From: Consotaella aegiceratis
GTDB lineage: Bacteria; Pseudomonadota; Alphaproteobacteria; Rhizobiales; Rhizobiaceae
Assembly: GCF_036541425.1 (NCBI RefSeq)
Contig: NZ_JAZHFT010000016.1
Span: 1-64,000 of the forward strand
Reading direction: 5' to 3'
Length of the DNA: 64,000 bases
Numbering within the stretch: position 1 is the stretch's first letter; the number at the start of each line of letters is the position of its first letter. The notes beneath the pieces were generated by a model. It was not told where the DNA came from and searched no databases. It saw only the letters and a list, made by a program, of their open reading frames with translations. Shown in pieces: positions 8,198-16,267 of the stretch. The translations under genes and the position numbers were made by a program.

Positions 8198-8590
8198 TCA
8201 TGCTGCCGCCGCCGTCTCTTTCAGGAAGATCAGGCGCTTGATGTTGTAGACGAGGTTGGTCATGCCGATCTTAGTCCTTGCCCGTGCGAGGCCGATCGTG
8301 CGGATGAAGAGGCCCATTCTGTTCTTCTGGATCGCCCATCGCAATCACCTGTCCGTCCGTCGCGACCAGATCGCTCTTCGCCGCGAGCGTAGATTCCTCA
8401 ACCGCCAAGTCATTCTCGTCCATCTGGCGGCGGATGCGTCCGCAATGACCCAGGCGCCCAATCTCTGGCGTGGGGCGGTCATCGATCATACTGTATCGCG
8501 TCTCGCTTTGGAGATCGCCGCCGCTCTTGGTCGCCTTGCCGCGAACGAGCATGGGAACGGAGCGCACATCTACGCCGTCGCGTGAGTTGC
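8198..8590 (-). mobile_element. Degraded IS5-family transposase remnant
   Basis: On the minus strand the frame ending at the TGA at 8198-8200 reads WAIQKNRMGLFIRTIGLA, then KIGMTNLVYNIKRLIF, an unmistakable IS5-family transposase C-terminus. Reading back, this frame meets a stop at 8345-8347 and the likely upstream coding continues in another frame, so the gene is frameshifted and dead. Neither terminal repeat is clearly visible. It is a different copy from the element at 1-215, which ends in NLTRFVW. Confidence 0.65.
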
Positions 8591-8702
8591 TGAAAACCTA
8601 TGCAGTGCCTACGCAGCAAAGCAGCCCTCAGATAGGCTGCTTTCTCACCACTTGATTTTCCATGCGCCGAGGCCCGGCCGCTACCCACCTCAAGGCGATT
8701 TG

Positions 8703-8743
8703 CGCAGACTAAACCGCAGACTAACCAACGGGTCTAGTCTGCG
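8703..8743. repeat. Three 9-base repeats next to a tRNA fragment
   Basis: CGCAGACTA occurs at 8703-8711 and again at 8715-8723, and its exact reverse complement TAGTCTGCG lies at 8735-8743. Closely spaced direct and inverted copies like this are typical of integrase or excisionase arm sites flanking an attachment core. The core candidate, a tRNA-Arg 3' half, begins 26 bases to the right. The functional reading is an inference. Confidence 0.5.
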
Positions 8744-8768
8744 AAGCCCAGCTAAGTCCTTGAAAGAA

Positions 8769-8813
8769 TGGCGCGCCCGAAGAAATTCGAACTCCTGACC
8801 CCCAGATTCGTAG
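8769..8813 (-). other. 3' half of tRNA-Arg(ACG), probable attachment site remnant
   Basis: On the minus strand the 45 bases begin exactly at the anticodon loop CTACGAA (anticodon ACG) and run through the 3' anticodon stem, variable loop, T arm (AGGAG-TTCGAAT-TTCTT) and acceptor CGGGCGC-GCCA. No D arm or 5' acceptor strand precedes it. The T-stem base after the loop, normally an invariant C, is T here, which fits a non-functional copy. Tyrosine integrases often recombine within the anticodon loop of a tRNA and leave the 3' half as a direct repeat. No integrase gene lies in the window. Confidence 0.7.
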
Positions 8814-9154
8814 TTTCGGCTGGAAGCCAGTCCGCACTACCGGATCTGGACAAGCCGAACGGATCAAATCCGTCTCGCAATGCCTCAAAAACACAAAGAG
8901 CGAGTGATCGGGACACTGGCGGCTCTCCGTTGGCGGGCGGACGGGAACCTTTCCTTGCTCCTTTTGCCGAAGATGACCGACCGACATTAGTTGGCCATCC
9001 GGCTTTGAATCAAAGCGCCGAATGTGCGCATCGCTATCCAGCGACTTTCTCCCAACTGCTTCGAATCTGCATTGAATGCCGTGCTCGGCATCGACTCAAA
9101 GCAGCAAGAAGGCGGCCGACGTAGTTACAAGCAATTGATTTATAAGGATGTTTT

Positions 9155-9229
9155 TGGAGCGGGCGATGGGATTCGAACCCACGACCCCAACCTTGGCAAG
9201 GTTGTGCTCTACCCCTGAGCTACACCCGC
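9155..9229 (-). tRNA. tRNA-Gly(GCC)
   Basis: The minus strand folds as a complete tRNA of 75 bases including encoded CCA. The acceptor strands GCGGGTG and CGCCCGC pair (one G-U), the D arm is GCTCAGGGGTAGAGC, the anticodon stem-loop is CAACC-TTGCCAA-GGTTG (anticodon GCC), and the T arm contains GTTCGAATC. This is the first conserved, intact gene to the right of the degraded region. Confidence 0.95.
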
Positions 9230-9439
9230 CCGCTCCGCGCGGCGGCCAGCGCCGCGGACGGGCGCTATATGGCGTAAAGACCGGCTGATTGCAACAGAAA
9301 ATGCGCAGGTCCGATGGATCGGCGTTTCCTTCCCCCGAAGAGCCGCGCCAACGCGCCGCTTTCGAACGCCGCCCCCTTGATGCCGGAGGCTTCAGCCGCC
9401 TAAGACGAAAGCCGTGTCCGACCGACGGTTCGTTTCATC

Positions 9440-9964
9440 ATGACCAAGACCCGCGACGATCTTTTCGCCTTTCTCGCCGACCTCGGCATCGAGACGACCA
9501 CCGTCGACCATCCCCCGGTCTTTACCGTGGCCGAGAGCGAGACGCTTCACCGGGACATCGAGGGTGGACACACCAAGAATCTTTTCCTTAAGGACAAGAA
9601 GGGGCGGATCTTCCTGGTGGTGGCCGAGCAGTCGCGGGAAGTCGATCTGAAGGGACTGCACAGGCGAATCGGCGCCAAAGGCCGGCTGTCCTTCGCCGAT
9701 GCCGACGCCATGCGCGCGCTGCTCGGCGTCGAGCCCGGCTCCGTCACCGCGTTCGGCGCCGTCAACGACACCGAAGGCGCGGTGACCGTCGTGCTTGATC
9801 AGGGTCTCCTCGTGCACGATATGGTGAATTGCCATCCCCTGACCAACGGGGCGACCACGACGATTCGGCGCGACGATCTTCTGGCCTTCTTCGCGGCCAC
9901 CGGACACGAGCCGCTGATCGTTCCCCTGGAGGCGGACGAGACGAGCGAGACGGGACAAGCATGA
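9440..9964 (+). CDS. proX: Prolyl-tRNA editing protein ProX (YbaK-like domain)
   Basis: This 174-residue protein is a single YbaK/aminoacyl-tRNA editing domain. The family hydrolyses Ala-tRNA(Pro) mischarged by ProRS, and some members act on Cys-tRNA(Pro). Family blocks seen are the THPPVFT-like DHPPVFTVAESE near the N-terminus, TKNLFLKDKKGRIFLVV with the conserved lysine, and a GSVTAFGAVND loop near the middle. It is free-standing, as in alphaproteobacteria whose ProRS lacks the editing insertion. Its stop overlaps the next start by four bases (ATGA), so it is co-translated with the thioredoxin-like gene. Confidence 0.9.
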   Translation: MTKTRDDLFAFLADLGIETTTVDHPPVFTVAESETLHRDIEGGHTKNLFLKDKKGRIFLVVAEQSREVDLKGLHRRIGAKGRLSFADADAMRALLGVEPGSVTAFGAVNDTEGAVTVVLDQGLLVHDMVNCHPLTNGATTTIRRDDLLAFFAATGHEPLIVPLEADETSETGQA

Positions 9965-10977
9965 TGAGCGACAACCCCTACGGTTCCTCCTTCGGCGGCT
10001 ACGGCGCGCAGACGACCGGACCGGCCGCCAACGGCGCCGGCGAATCGCCGGCACCCTCTGCTCCGTCGGCGGGCCTGACAGGATTCGACGCGGCGTCCGG
10101 GGCGGCGCCGGCCGACCTGATCAAGGACACGACCACCGCCAGCTTCGCCGCCGACGTCATTCAGGAATCGCGCAAGCAGCCGGTGCTCGTGGATTTCTGG
10201 GCGCCCTGGTGCGGTCCGTGCAAGCAACTCGGCCCGGTGCTGGAGCGCGTCGTCCGGGCCGCCGGCGGCAAGGTCAAGCTGGTCAAGATGAACATCGACG
10301 AGCATCCGTCCGTCGCCGGTCAGCTGGGCGTGCGTTCGATTCCCGCGGTGTTCGCCTTTTCCGGCGGCCAGCCGGTGGATGGCTTCATGGGCGCGCTGCC
10401 CGAATCGGAGGTGCGGCAATTCGTTGACCGTCTTGCCGGAGGCGGCGCCGATCCGGTCGCCGAGGCGCTGGAGGAGGCGAAGAAGCTGCTCGATGCAGGC
10501 GATACCGCCGGCGCCGCCCAGTATTTCGGCGCCGTCTTGCAGCACGATCCGGACAATGCCGCCGCTGCCGGTGGCTTGGCCGAGTGCTATCTCGCCTTGG
10601 GCGACGCACCGCACGCCAAGGCGATCATCGATCAGGTGCCGGCTGCCAAGGCGTCGGACCCGGCCGTGGCCGCGGTCAAGGCCAAGCTGAAACTGGCCGA
10701 GGAGATATCCGGTCTCGGCGACCCGGTGGCGCTGCAGGCCAGGATCGAAGGCAATCCCGACGATCATCAGGCCCGCTACGATCTGGCGCTGATCGCCCAG
10801 GCGCGCGGCCAGAAGGCCGAAGCGGCGGGCCATCTGCTGGAGGTCATCCGGCGCGATCGCAGCTGGGAAGATGACGGCGCGCGGCGCAAGTTGCTGGAGC
10901 TCTTCGATGCCTGGGGCGCCGCCGATCCGGCCACTCGGGACGCCCGGCGCCGGCTGTCGACGCTGTTGTTTTCCTAA
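9961..10977 (+). CDS. Thioredoxin-domain co-chaperone, CnoX/YbbN-like
   Basis: This 338-residue protein has three parts: a disordered Gly/Ala/Pro-rich N-terminus (about 1-55), a thioredoxin domain with active site WCGPCK (Trp83 to Lys88), and a C-terminal TPR-like region (about 175-338) with AARYFGA- and QARYDLA-type helices. This is the architecture of CnoX/YbbN, a redox-linked holdase that hands clients to DnaK and GroEL. E. coli CnoX has SXXC rather than CXXC; the full CGPC here suggests real redox activity, as in Caulobacter. Two adjacent ATGs (9961, 9964) are possible starts. No signal peptide is seen, so it is cytoplasmic. Confidence 0.88.
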   Translation: MMSDNPYGSSFGGYGAQTTGPAANGAGESPAPSAPSAGLTGFDAASGAAPADLIKDTTTASFAADVIQESRKQPVLVDFWAPWCGPCKQLGPVLERVVRAAGGKVKLVKMNIDEHPSVAGQLGVRSIPAVFAFSGGQPVDGFMGALPESEVRQFVDRLAGGGADPVAEALEEAKKLLDAGDTAGAAQYFGAVLQHDPDNAAAAGGLAECYLALGDAPHAKAIIDQVPAAKASDPAVAAVKAKLKLAEEISGLGDPVALQARIEGNPDDHQARYDLALIAQARGQKAEAAGHLLEVIRRDRSWEDDGARRKLLELFDAWGAADPATRDARRRLSTLLFS

Positions 10978-11102
10978 CGTCGGCCGCGCCCTGCATCGGG
11001 GGACGCAGGGCGCGGCCGGCGAAGGCCTGATGCGCGGCGCGTCGAGCCCGAGGCTCTGCGGTCCCGATCGAAAATGCCAGATGCTTTGAATGGAGACACG
11101 GA

Positions 11103-11783
11103 TTGGTTCAAGCGGGCAACGAGACCTATAGCGTCGAAGCCGATCTCCCGCGGGAGGTGTCTGTCTTTCCCGTGTCCGGTGCGTTGCTTCTGCCGGGCGG
11201 CCAATTGCCGCTCAACGTCTTCGAGCCGCGCTATCTGGAGATGATCGACGATACCATGGCTGACGACCGCCTGATCGGCATGATCCAGCCGCGGCTCGAT
11301 GGCGCCTTGTTGGCGTCCGGGGAGCCGGAGCTGTGCAGCGTCGGCTGCCTGGGGCGTATCACGTCGTTGAGCGAGACCGGCGACGGACGCTATATCGTCA
11401 GCCTGCATGGCGTGGCGCGGTTTCGGGTCCTCCAGGAGGTCGCGGCGGCACGGCCCTACCGCCGCTGCCGCATCGCGAGCTTCGTCGGCGACCTCGATAC
11501 CGGTGCGGGCGCCGCGGAAGTCGACCGCGACGGGCTGATCGCGGTGTTCCGGCGCTATCTCGAGGCGAACCAGCTGGAAGCCGACTGGGACAGCGTTGCG
11601 AAGGCATCGAACGAAACGCTGGTCAACGCCTTCTGCATCATGTCGCCCTACGGCCCTGCGGAAAAGCAGGCGCTTCTCGAAGCGGCGGACCTGAAGACGC
11701 GGGCCGAGACGCTCGTCGCCATCACCGAAATCGCGCTGGCGCGCGAATCCGGCGAGGACGGCGACGCGCACACGATCCAATAA
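11103..11783 (+). CDS. LON substrate-binding domain protein
   Basis: This 226-residue protein matches the N-terminal domain of Lon protease without the AAA+ or protease parts. It shows VFPVSGALLLPGGQLPLNVFEPRY near the start in two overlapping blocks, the GCLGRI and YIVSLHGVARFR strands, and a helical C-terminus. Stand-alone LON-domain proteins are common in alphaproteobacteria, usually beside a Trm112-like gene and a thioredoxin gene, as here; their function is undefined. The start is a TTG at 11103 with GGAG 8 bases upstream. It likely belongs to an operon with the flanking genes. Confidence 0.85.
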   Translation: MVQAGNETYSVEADLPREVSVFPVSGALLLPGGQLPLNVFEPRYLEMIDDTMADDRLIGMIQPRLDGALLASGEPELCSVGCLGRITSLSETGDGRYIVSLHGVARFRVLQEVAAARPYRRCRIASFVGDLDTGAGAAEVDRDGLIAVFRRYLEANQLEADWDSVAKASNETLVNAFCIMSPYGPAEKQALLEAADLKTRAETLVAITEIALARESGEDGDAHTIQ

Positions 11784-11839
11784 TGGCGACGAACCGCGGT
11801 CCGGAGAGAGCGGACTTCGGTGGAACCGAGGACAAGCCA

Positions 11840-12028
11840 ATGTCGCGCACCAGTGATCAGGGCCCCGATCCCAAGCTGCTCGAGCTGCTCGTCTGTCCTC
11901 TGACCAAGGCACCGTTGCGCTATGACCGCGAAACCAACGAGTTGATCTCGGAGGCCGCGCGGCTCGCCTATCCGATCCGCGACGGCATTCCGATCATGCT
12001 GCCCTCCGAGGCCCGCCCTCTGGAATAA
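11840..12028 (+). CDS. Trm112-family (UPF0434) small protein
   Basis: This 62-residue protein has the Trm112 fold signature: LLELLVCPLTKAPLRYD near the N-terminus and LAYPIRDGIPIML near the C-terminus. Eukaryotic Trm112 activates methyltransferases; bacterial members are short and their partners are mostly unknown. Only one cysteine of the usual zinc-type CPxC is kept (VCPLT), so metal binding is doubtful, which is common in bacterial homologues. It closes the proX-thioredoxin-LON gene run. Confidence 0.88.
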   Translation: MSRTSDQGPDPKLLELLVCPLTKAPLRYDRETNELISEAARLAYPIRDGIPIMLPSEARPLE

Positions 12029-12188
12029 GCGATTCGGCCGAGCGCTCCGCGCGAGACAGGCGAAAGGCCGTAGGCTCCGGGCTTGGCGGCGCGAGGCCTT
12101 GCCATGCTGGCGGCCTCTGTCCCGATCTTCGATTTCGCGCATTCTGACATGCCATCCCTGTCCGAATGTCGAAGGATCGCCGCTTCGG

Positions 12189-12209
12189 TTGATGGCATGA
12201 TGCCTTCAA
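12189..12209. promoter_or_regulatory. Candidate operator of the rhamnose operon
   Basis: Twenty-one bases form an inverted repeat: TTGATGGCAT, a central G, then ATGCCTTCAA, with one mismatched pair. It lies 21 bases before the rhaB start, where a repressor would block initiation. The binding protein is not encoded nearby. This is a proposal from symmetry and position only. Confidence 0.4.
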
Positions 12210-12230
12210 AGACGAAAACGAACCGTCGGG

Positions 12231-13700
12231 ATGGAAATGGCAGTCAAATGCGTGGCAGTCGACCTTGGCGCGAGCAACGGCCGCGTCATCGTCGGAGGCC
12301 TGAGCAACGGTGGCCTGTCGCTGAGCGAGATGCATCGCTTCGACACGCCGTTGATCAAGGACCAAGCCAGTGGCCATCAATGCTGGGATCTGGATGCCAT
12401 CGAGCAGGCGATGAAGACCGGCCTGCACGCGGCGGCCGCCTCGGCATCCGTGGCAAGCATCGGCGTCGACAGCTGGGGTGTCGACTACGTGCTGCTCGAC
12501 GCGGATCGGAACCGGATCGGCCCCGCCGTTTCGTACCGCGATCATCGCACCGACGGTGTGATGGAAGACATCGTCGGGCAGTTGTCGGCGGCGTCGATCT
12601 ATCGGCGCACCGGTATCCAGTTCATGCCGTTCAATACGCTCTACCAGCTGGCTGCGACGGCGCGCCAGCATCCCGACTGGATGGAGCGAGCCCGCCATTT
12701 TCTGATGCTGCCGGACTATCTCCACTTCCGGCTCTGCGGGGTGCTTTCCAACGAATACACCAATGCCACCACGACGCAGATGATGAGCGTTGCGTCCGGC
12801 GACTGGGATGCCGGGCTTCTCGCGGTCGCGGGTCTCGGCCGCGACGTGATGCCCCCGTGCGTGGAGGCCGGCACCGTGCTTGGTGACGTCGCCGCGACGC
12901 TGGCCGGGCAGCGCGGTCTGAAGGTGGTTGCGCCGGCGACGCACGATACCGGCTCGGCCGTGGCAGCCGCTCCGCTCGAAAACGAGGACGAAGCCTATAT
13001 CAGCTCCGGAACCTGGTCGCTGATGGGAATCGAAAGCACGACGCCCTTCGCCGACGAGCAGGCGCGCGGCTTCAACGTCTCGAACGAGGGTGGGTACGAG
13101 CGGCGCTATCGCGTTCTCAAGAACATCATGGGGCTATGGCTGATCCAGCGCGTGCGCGACGAAATCGGCCGACCCGCCTATGCCGATCTGGTGGAGGCGG
13201 CTCGCTCCGCCGAGCCGTGGCGCAGCGTGATCTGCCCCGAGGACAACCGCTTCCTCAATCCGGCCAACATGACGCAGGCGATCCAGGACTATTGCGCGGA
13301 GACCGATCAGCCGGTGCCGGATGGGCCGGCGGCCTTGGCGCGGTGCATCTTCGACAGCTTGGCGCTCTCCTATCGGCAGGTGAAGGAAGAGCTCGAAGCC
13401 CTGCGCGGGCGGCCGCTCACGCGGATCCGGATCGTCGGCGGGGGCAGCCGCAACGAACTGCTCAGCCAGCTGTGCGCCGATGCGTGCCAGCTGCCGGTCT
13501 CGGCCGGTCCGGGCGAAACCTCGGCCCTGGGCAATGTCTGCGTCCAGCTGATCGCGCTGGGCCAGCTGCAATCTCTCGACGAGGCTCGGGCGCTGATCCG
13601 GCGCTCGTTTCCGCTGACGGACTATAACGCTCGGAATCCCGTCCCCGAGCCGGTGTGGGCCCGCTTCCGGGCCTTCCCGCGGGCAACGACCAAGATGTGA
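12231..13700 (+). CDS. rhaB: L-rhamnulokinase
   Basis: This 489-residue FGGY-family kinase phosphorylates L-rhamnulose at C1 in the cytoplasm. The N-terminal ATP/sugar motif is VAVDLGASNGRVIVG, the sugar-binding block is GVDSWGVDYVLLD, and the C-terminal nucleotide-binding blocks are ISSGTWSLMG and RIVGGGSRNELLSQL. The length matches E. coli RhaB (489). It is first in a co-directional eight-gene operon with rhaA 14 bases downstream. A second in-frame ATG at 12237 is an alternative start; no strong ribosome site separates the two. Confidence 0.93.
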   Translation: MEMAVKCVAVDLGASNGRVIVGGLSNGGLSLSEMHRFDTPLIKDQASGHQCWDLDAIEQAMKTGLHAAAASASVASIGVDSWGVDYVLLDADRNRIGPAVSYRDHRTDGVMEDIVGQLSAASIYRRTGIQFMPFNTLYQLAATARQHPDWMERARHFLMLPDYLHFRLCGVLSNEYTNATTTQMMSVASGDWDAGLLAVAGLGRDVMPPCVEAGTVLGDVAATLAGQRGLKVVAPATHDTGSAVAAAPLENEDEAYISSGTWSLMGIESTTPFADEQARGFNVSNEGGYERRYRVLKNIMGLWLIQRVRDEIGRPAYADLVEAARSAEPWRSVICPEDNRFLNPANMTQAIQDYCAETDQPVPDGPAALARCIFDSLALSYRQVKEELEALRGRPLTRIRIVGGGSRNELLSQLCADACQLPVSAGPGETSALGNVCVQLIALGQLQSLDEARALIRRSFPLTDYNARNPVPEPVWARFRAFPRATTKM

Positions 13701-13714
13701 GGAGGAGAGGCCTG

Positions 13715-14986
13715 ATGAGCGACGAAAATCGGATCCGATCTGCCTATGCCATGGCGCGCGATGTGTATGCCGATCTGGGCGTCGACGTCGACGCGGCGCT
13801 TTCGCGGCTCGACACGATTCCGATCTCCATGCACTGCTGGCAGGGCGACGACGTGCGCGGTTTCGAAAACCCGGACGGGCCGCTGACCGGAGGAATCCAG
13901 GCGACCGGAAACTATCCGGGCGCGGCCCATACGCCGGCCGAACTGCGCGCGGATCTCGATCTCGCCATGGCGCAGATCCCCGGCGCGAAGCGGCTCAATC
14001 TCCATGCCATCTATCTGGAAAGCGATGGTCCGGTCGGGCGCGATGCGATCGAGCCGAAGCATTTCGCCGCCTGGGTCGATTGGGCACGAGCGGGCAATGT
14101 CGGTCTGGACTTCAACCCGACCTGCTTCTCGCATCCTCTGAGCGCCGACGGCCTGACGCTGAGCCATCCCGACAAGGCCGTGCGCGACTTCTGGATCGCC
14201 CACTGCCAGGCCAGCCGCAAGATCAGCGCATCCTTCGGCGAGGCGCTCGGCACGCCGTCGGTGATGAACATCTGGGTGCCGGACGGCATGAAGGACCTGC
14301 CGGCCGATCGCTTCGCGCCGCGCGAGCGGCTGGCCGAAGCCTTGGACGCGGTGATCGCCGAACCTCTGCCGAGCGACGTGCACAAGGATGCGGTGGAATC
14401 CAAGCTCTTCGGCATCGGCGCCGAAAGCTACACCGTGGGCAGCCACGAATTCTATCTCGGCTACGCGGCGACGCGGAAGACGATGCTCTGCCTGGATGCC
14501 GGTCATTTCCACCCGACCGAGGTCATCTCCGACAAGATTTCCGCCACGCTGCAGTTCGTCGGCGAACTGCTGCTGCATGTGTCGCGGCCGGTCCGCTGGG
14601 ACAGCGATCACGTCGTGCTTCTGGACGACGAACTGCAGGCGATCGCCAACGAGATCGTTCGCGGCGGGGTGCTCGATCGCGTGGCGATCGGCCTCGATTT
14701 CTTCGACGCCTCGATCAATCGCGTCGCAGCCTGGGTCATCGGCACGCGCAATATGCGCCGGGCCCTGCTCAAGGCGCTGATCGAGCCGACGGCGCGGCTG
14801 AAGGCGGCCGAGGCAGAAGGCGATTTCACGGCGCGGCTCGCCCTCATGGAAGAGGCGAAGTCGCTGCCCTGGACCGCAGTCTGGGACTTCTACTGTCTCA
14901 GCCGCGGTGCCCCCGTAGGCTTGGCTTGGCTCGATGCCGTCAGGCGATATGAACGTGATGTGCTGAGTGAGCGAAAGGCTGCCTGA
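13715..14986 (+). CDS. rhaA: L-rhamnose isomerase
   Basis: This 423-residue enzyme converts L-rhamnose to L-rhamnulose. It aligns end to end with E. coli-type RhaA: ISMHCWQGDDVRGFE, LNLHAIYLES, GLDFNPTCFSHPLSADG, ESKLFGIGAESYTVGSHEF, CLDAGHFHPTEVISDK and RWDSDHVVLLDDEL all hold metal- and substrate-binding residues. It therefore belongs to the enteric-type family, not the RhaI type usual in rhizobia. The start at 13715 is set by GGAGGAGAGG just upstream; the longer frame from 13655 overlaps rhaB. Confidence 0.93.
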   Translation: MSDENRIRSAYAMARDVYADLGVDVDAALSRLDTIPISMHCWQGDDVRGFENPDGPLTGGIQATGNYPGAAHTPAELRADLDLAMAQIPGAKRLNLHAIYLESDGPVGRDAIEPKHFAAWVDWARAGNVGLDFNPTCFSHPLSADGLTLSHPDKAVRDFWIAHCQASRKISASFGEALGTPSVMNIWVPDGMKDLPADRFAPRERLAEALDAVIAEPLPSDVHKDAVESKLFGIGAESYTVGSHEFYLGYAATRKTMLCLDAGHFHPTEVISDKISATLQFVGELLLHVSRPVRWDSDHVVLLDDELQAIANEIVRGGVLDRVAIGLDFFDASINRVAAWVIGTRNMRRALLKALIEPTARLKAAEAEGDFTARLALMEEAKSLPWTAVWDFYCLSRGAPVGLAWLDAVRRYERDVLSERKAA

Positions 14987-14988
14987 AA

Positions 14989-15855
14989 ATGGTAATGCAC
15001 ACCGAAGAGTCCTGGTTCGTGACCGCCATGGTCAAGGCCACGAGCGACATGTGGCTCAAGGGCTGGGACGAACGCAACGGCGGCAACGTTTCGATGCGGC
15101 TGACCGAAGAGGACGTGCGCCTCTACCTGCCGCATTGGGACCAGGAAGGCCGTGTCGTGCAGATCCGCGAGCCGATCCCGGAACTGGCCGGCCAGTATTT
15201 CATCGTCACCGGTACCGGCAAGTATTTCCGCAACGTGCAGCTCGACCCGGAGAACAATCTGGGCGTCGTCAGGGTCATGCCGGACGGCGGCTCGGTGCAG
15301 GTCTTGTGGGGCTACAAGGACGGCGGCGGACCGACCTCGGAGTTGGCCGCGCATTTCAAGTCGCATCGCACCCGGCAGCGCGTTACCGATGGCGTCGACC
15401 GCGTGGTCATGCACTGCCATGCCACCAACCTGCTGGCGCTGAGCTACGTGCTGGATCTATCGCCCGCCAACGTGACCCGGGCGCTGTGGGAGGTCAGCAC
15501 CGAATGTTTGGTCGTTTTCCCGCGCGGCATCGGGACCATGGAATGGGACGTTCCGGGCACGGAGCGCATCGGCAACGCCACCGCGAAGCTGATGGAGCAT
15601 CATACGCTGGCGCTCTGGCCGTTTCACGGCGTCTTCGGTGTCGGTGAGACGCTGGACGAAGCCTTCGGTCTGATCGACACGGCCGAAAAGGCGTCCGAGG
15701 TCCTGGTCAAGGTGCTATCCATGGGCGGAATGCGCCAGACCATCACCACCAAGAATCTCATGGCGCTGGCCGAGCGCTTCGGCGTCGATCCGCTGCCCGA
15801 GGCGATGGCGTTGGAGGACTGGAAGCTGGCGGAACCGAAAGGCCGAGCCTCATGA
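14989..15855 (+). CDS. rhaD: Rhamnulose-1-phosphate aldolase
   Basis: This 288-residue class II aldolase cleaves rhamnulose 1-phosphate to L-lactaldehyde and dihydroxyacetone phosphate. It follows E. coli RhaD closely: LKGWDERNGGNVSMRL, FIVTGTGKYFRNVQLDP, zinc-binding VMHCHATNL and the later WPFHGVFG, and TECLVVFPRGIG. It is only an aldolase; rhizobial RhaD is typically a longer aldolase-dehydrogenase fusion, so this operon uses the enteric chemistry. The gene begins 2 bases after rhaA and overlaps rhaM by four. A second ATG at 14995 is possible. Confidence 0.93.
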   Translation: MVMHTEESWFVTAMVKATSDMWLKGWDERNGGNVSMRLTEEDVRLYLPHWDQEGRVVQIREPIPELAGQYFIVTGTGKYFRNVQLDPENNLGVVRVMPDGGSVQVLWGYKDGGGPTSELAAHFKSHRTRQRVTDGVDRVVMHCHATNLLALSYVLDLSPANVTRALWEVSTECLVVFPRGIGTMEWDVPGTERIGNATAKLMEHHTLALWPFHGVFGVGETLDEAFGLIDTAEKASEVLVKVLSMGGMRQTITTKNLMALAERFGVDPLPEAMALEDWKLAEPKGRAS

Positions 15856-16166
15856 TCCGCAAAGCGTTCGTCATGCAGGTCTTTCCCGACCGCCATGACG
15901 AATACAAGCGCCGTCACGACGAGATCTGGCCCGAGTTGGTCCAGGTCCTGAAGGAGCATGGCGCGCATCACTACGCGATCTTTCTCGACGCCAAGCGCAA
16001 TCTCTTGTTCGCCAGCGTCGAAATCGAATCCCAGGAGCGCTGGGATGCCGTCGCGTCCACGGAGGTCTGCCAGAAATGGTGGGCCTTCATGACGGACGTG
16101 ATGGCCGCCAATCCCGACAACAGTCCGGTTTCGGAAGAACTGAAGGAGGTTTTCTATCTGCCTTAG
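15852..16166 (+). CDS. rhaM: L-rhamnose mutarotase
   Basis: This 104-residue protein interconverts the anomers of L-rhamnose so that the isomerase receives the form it uses. The length equals E. coli RhaM (104). The active-site residues are visible: Tyr18 and His22 in EYKRRHDEIWPEL and the Trp pair in CQKWWAFM. It starts within the rhaD stop (ATGA), so translation is coupled. It is the last enzyme gene before the transporter genes. Confidence 0.93.
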   Translation: MIRKAFVMQVFPDRHDEYKRRHDEIWPELVQVLKEHGAHHYAIFLDAKRNLLFASVEIESQERWDAVASTEVCQKWWAFMTDVMAANPDNSPVSEELKEVFYLP

Positions 16167-16267
16167 TCGCGATGGCGAAGGTTTCAAAGTGCTGTCGCAG
16201 TCGGTGAGGATGCGGACCGGGAGGATCTGGCCCGCATGACTTGATCAGCCCAAGAGGAGGAGAATCC

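Larger units (their letters stand above)
7920..9154. other. Gene-poor, degraded accessory region
   Basis: No intact protein gene is visible across 1.2 kb. The stretch holds a decayed IS5 transposase (about 8198-8590), a trio of 9-base repeats (8703-8743) and the 3' half of a tRNA-Arg (8769-8813). The remaining bases (7920-8197 and 8814-9154) show only short frames without ribosome sites or family motifs. It looks like an old boundary between acquired DNA on the left and conserved genes on the right. Confidence 0.6.

Noticed and set aside
8721..8987. Minus-strand frame containing IWGSGVRISSGAP
   Set aside because: This peptide is what results from translating the tRNA-Arg 3' half; the frame has no ribosome site and no family.
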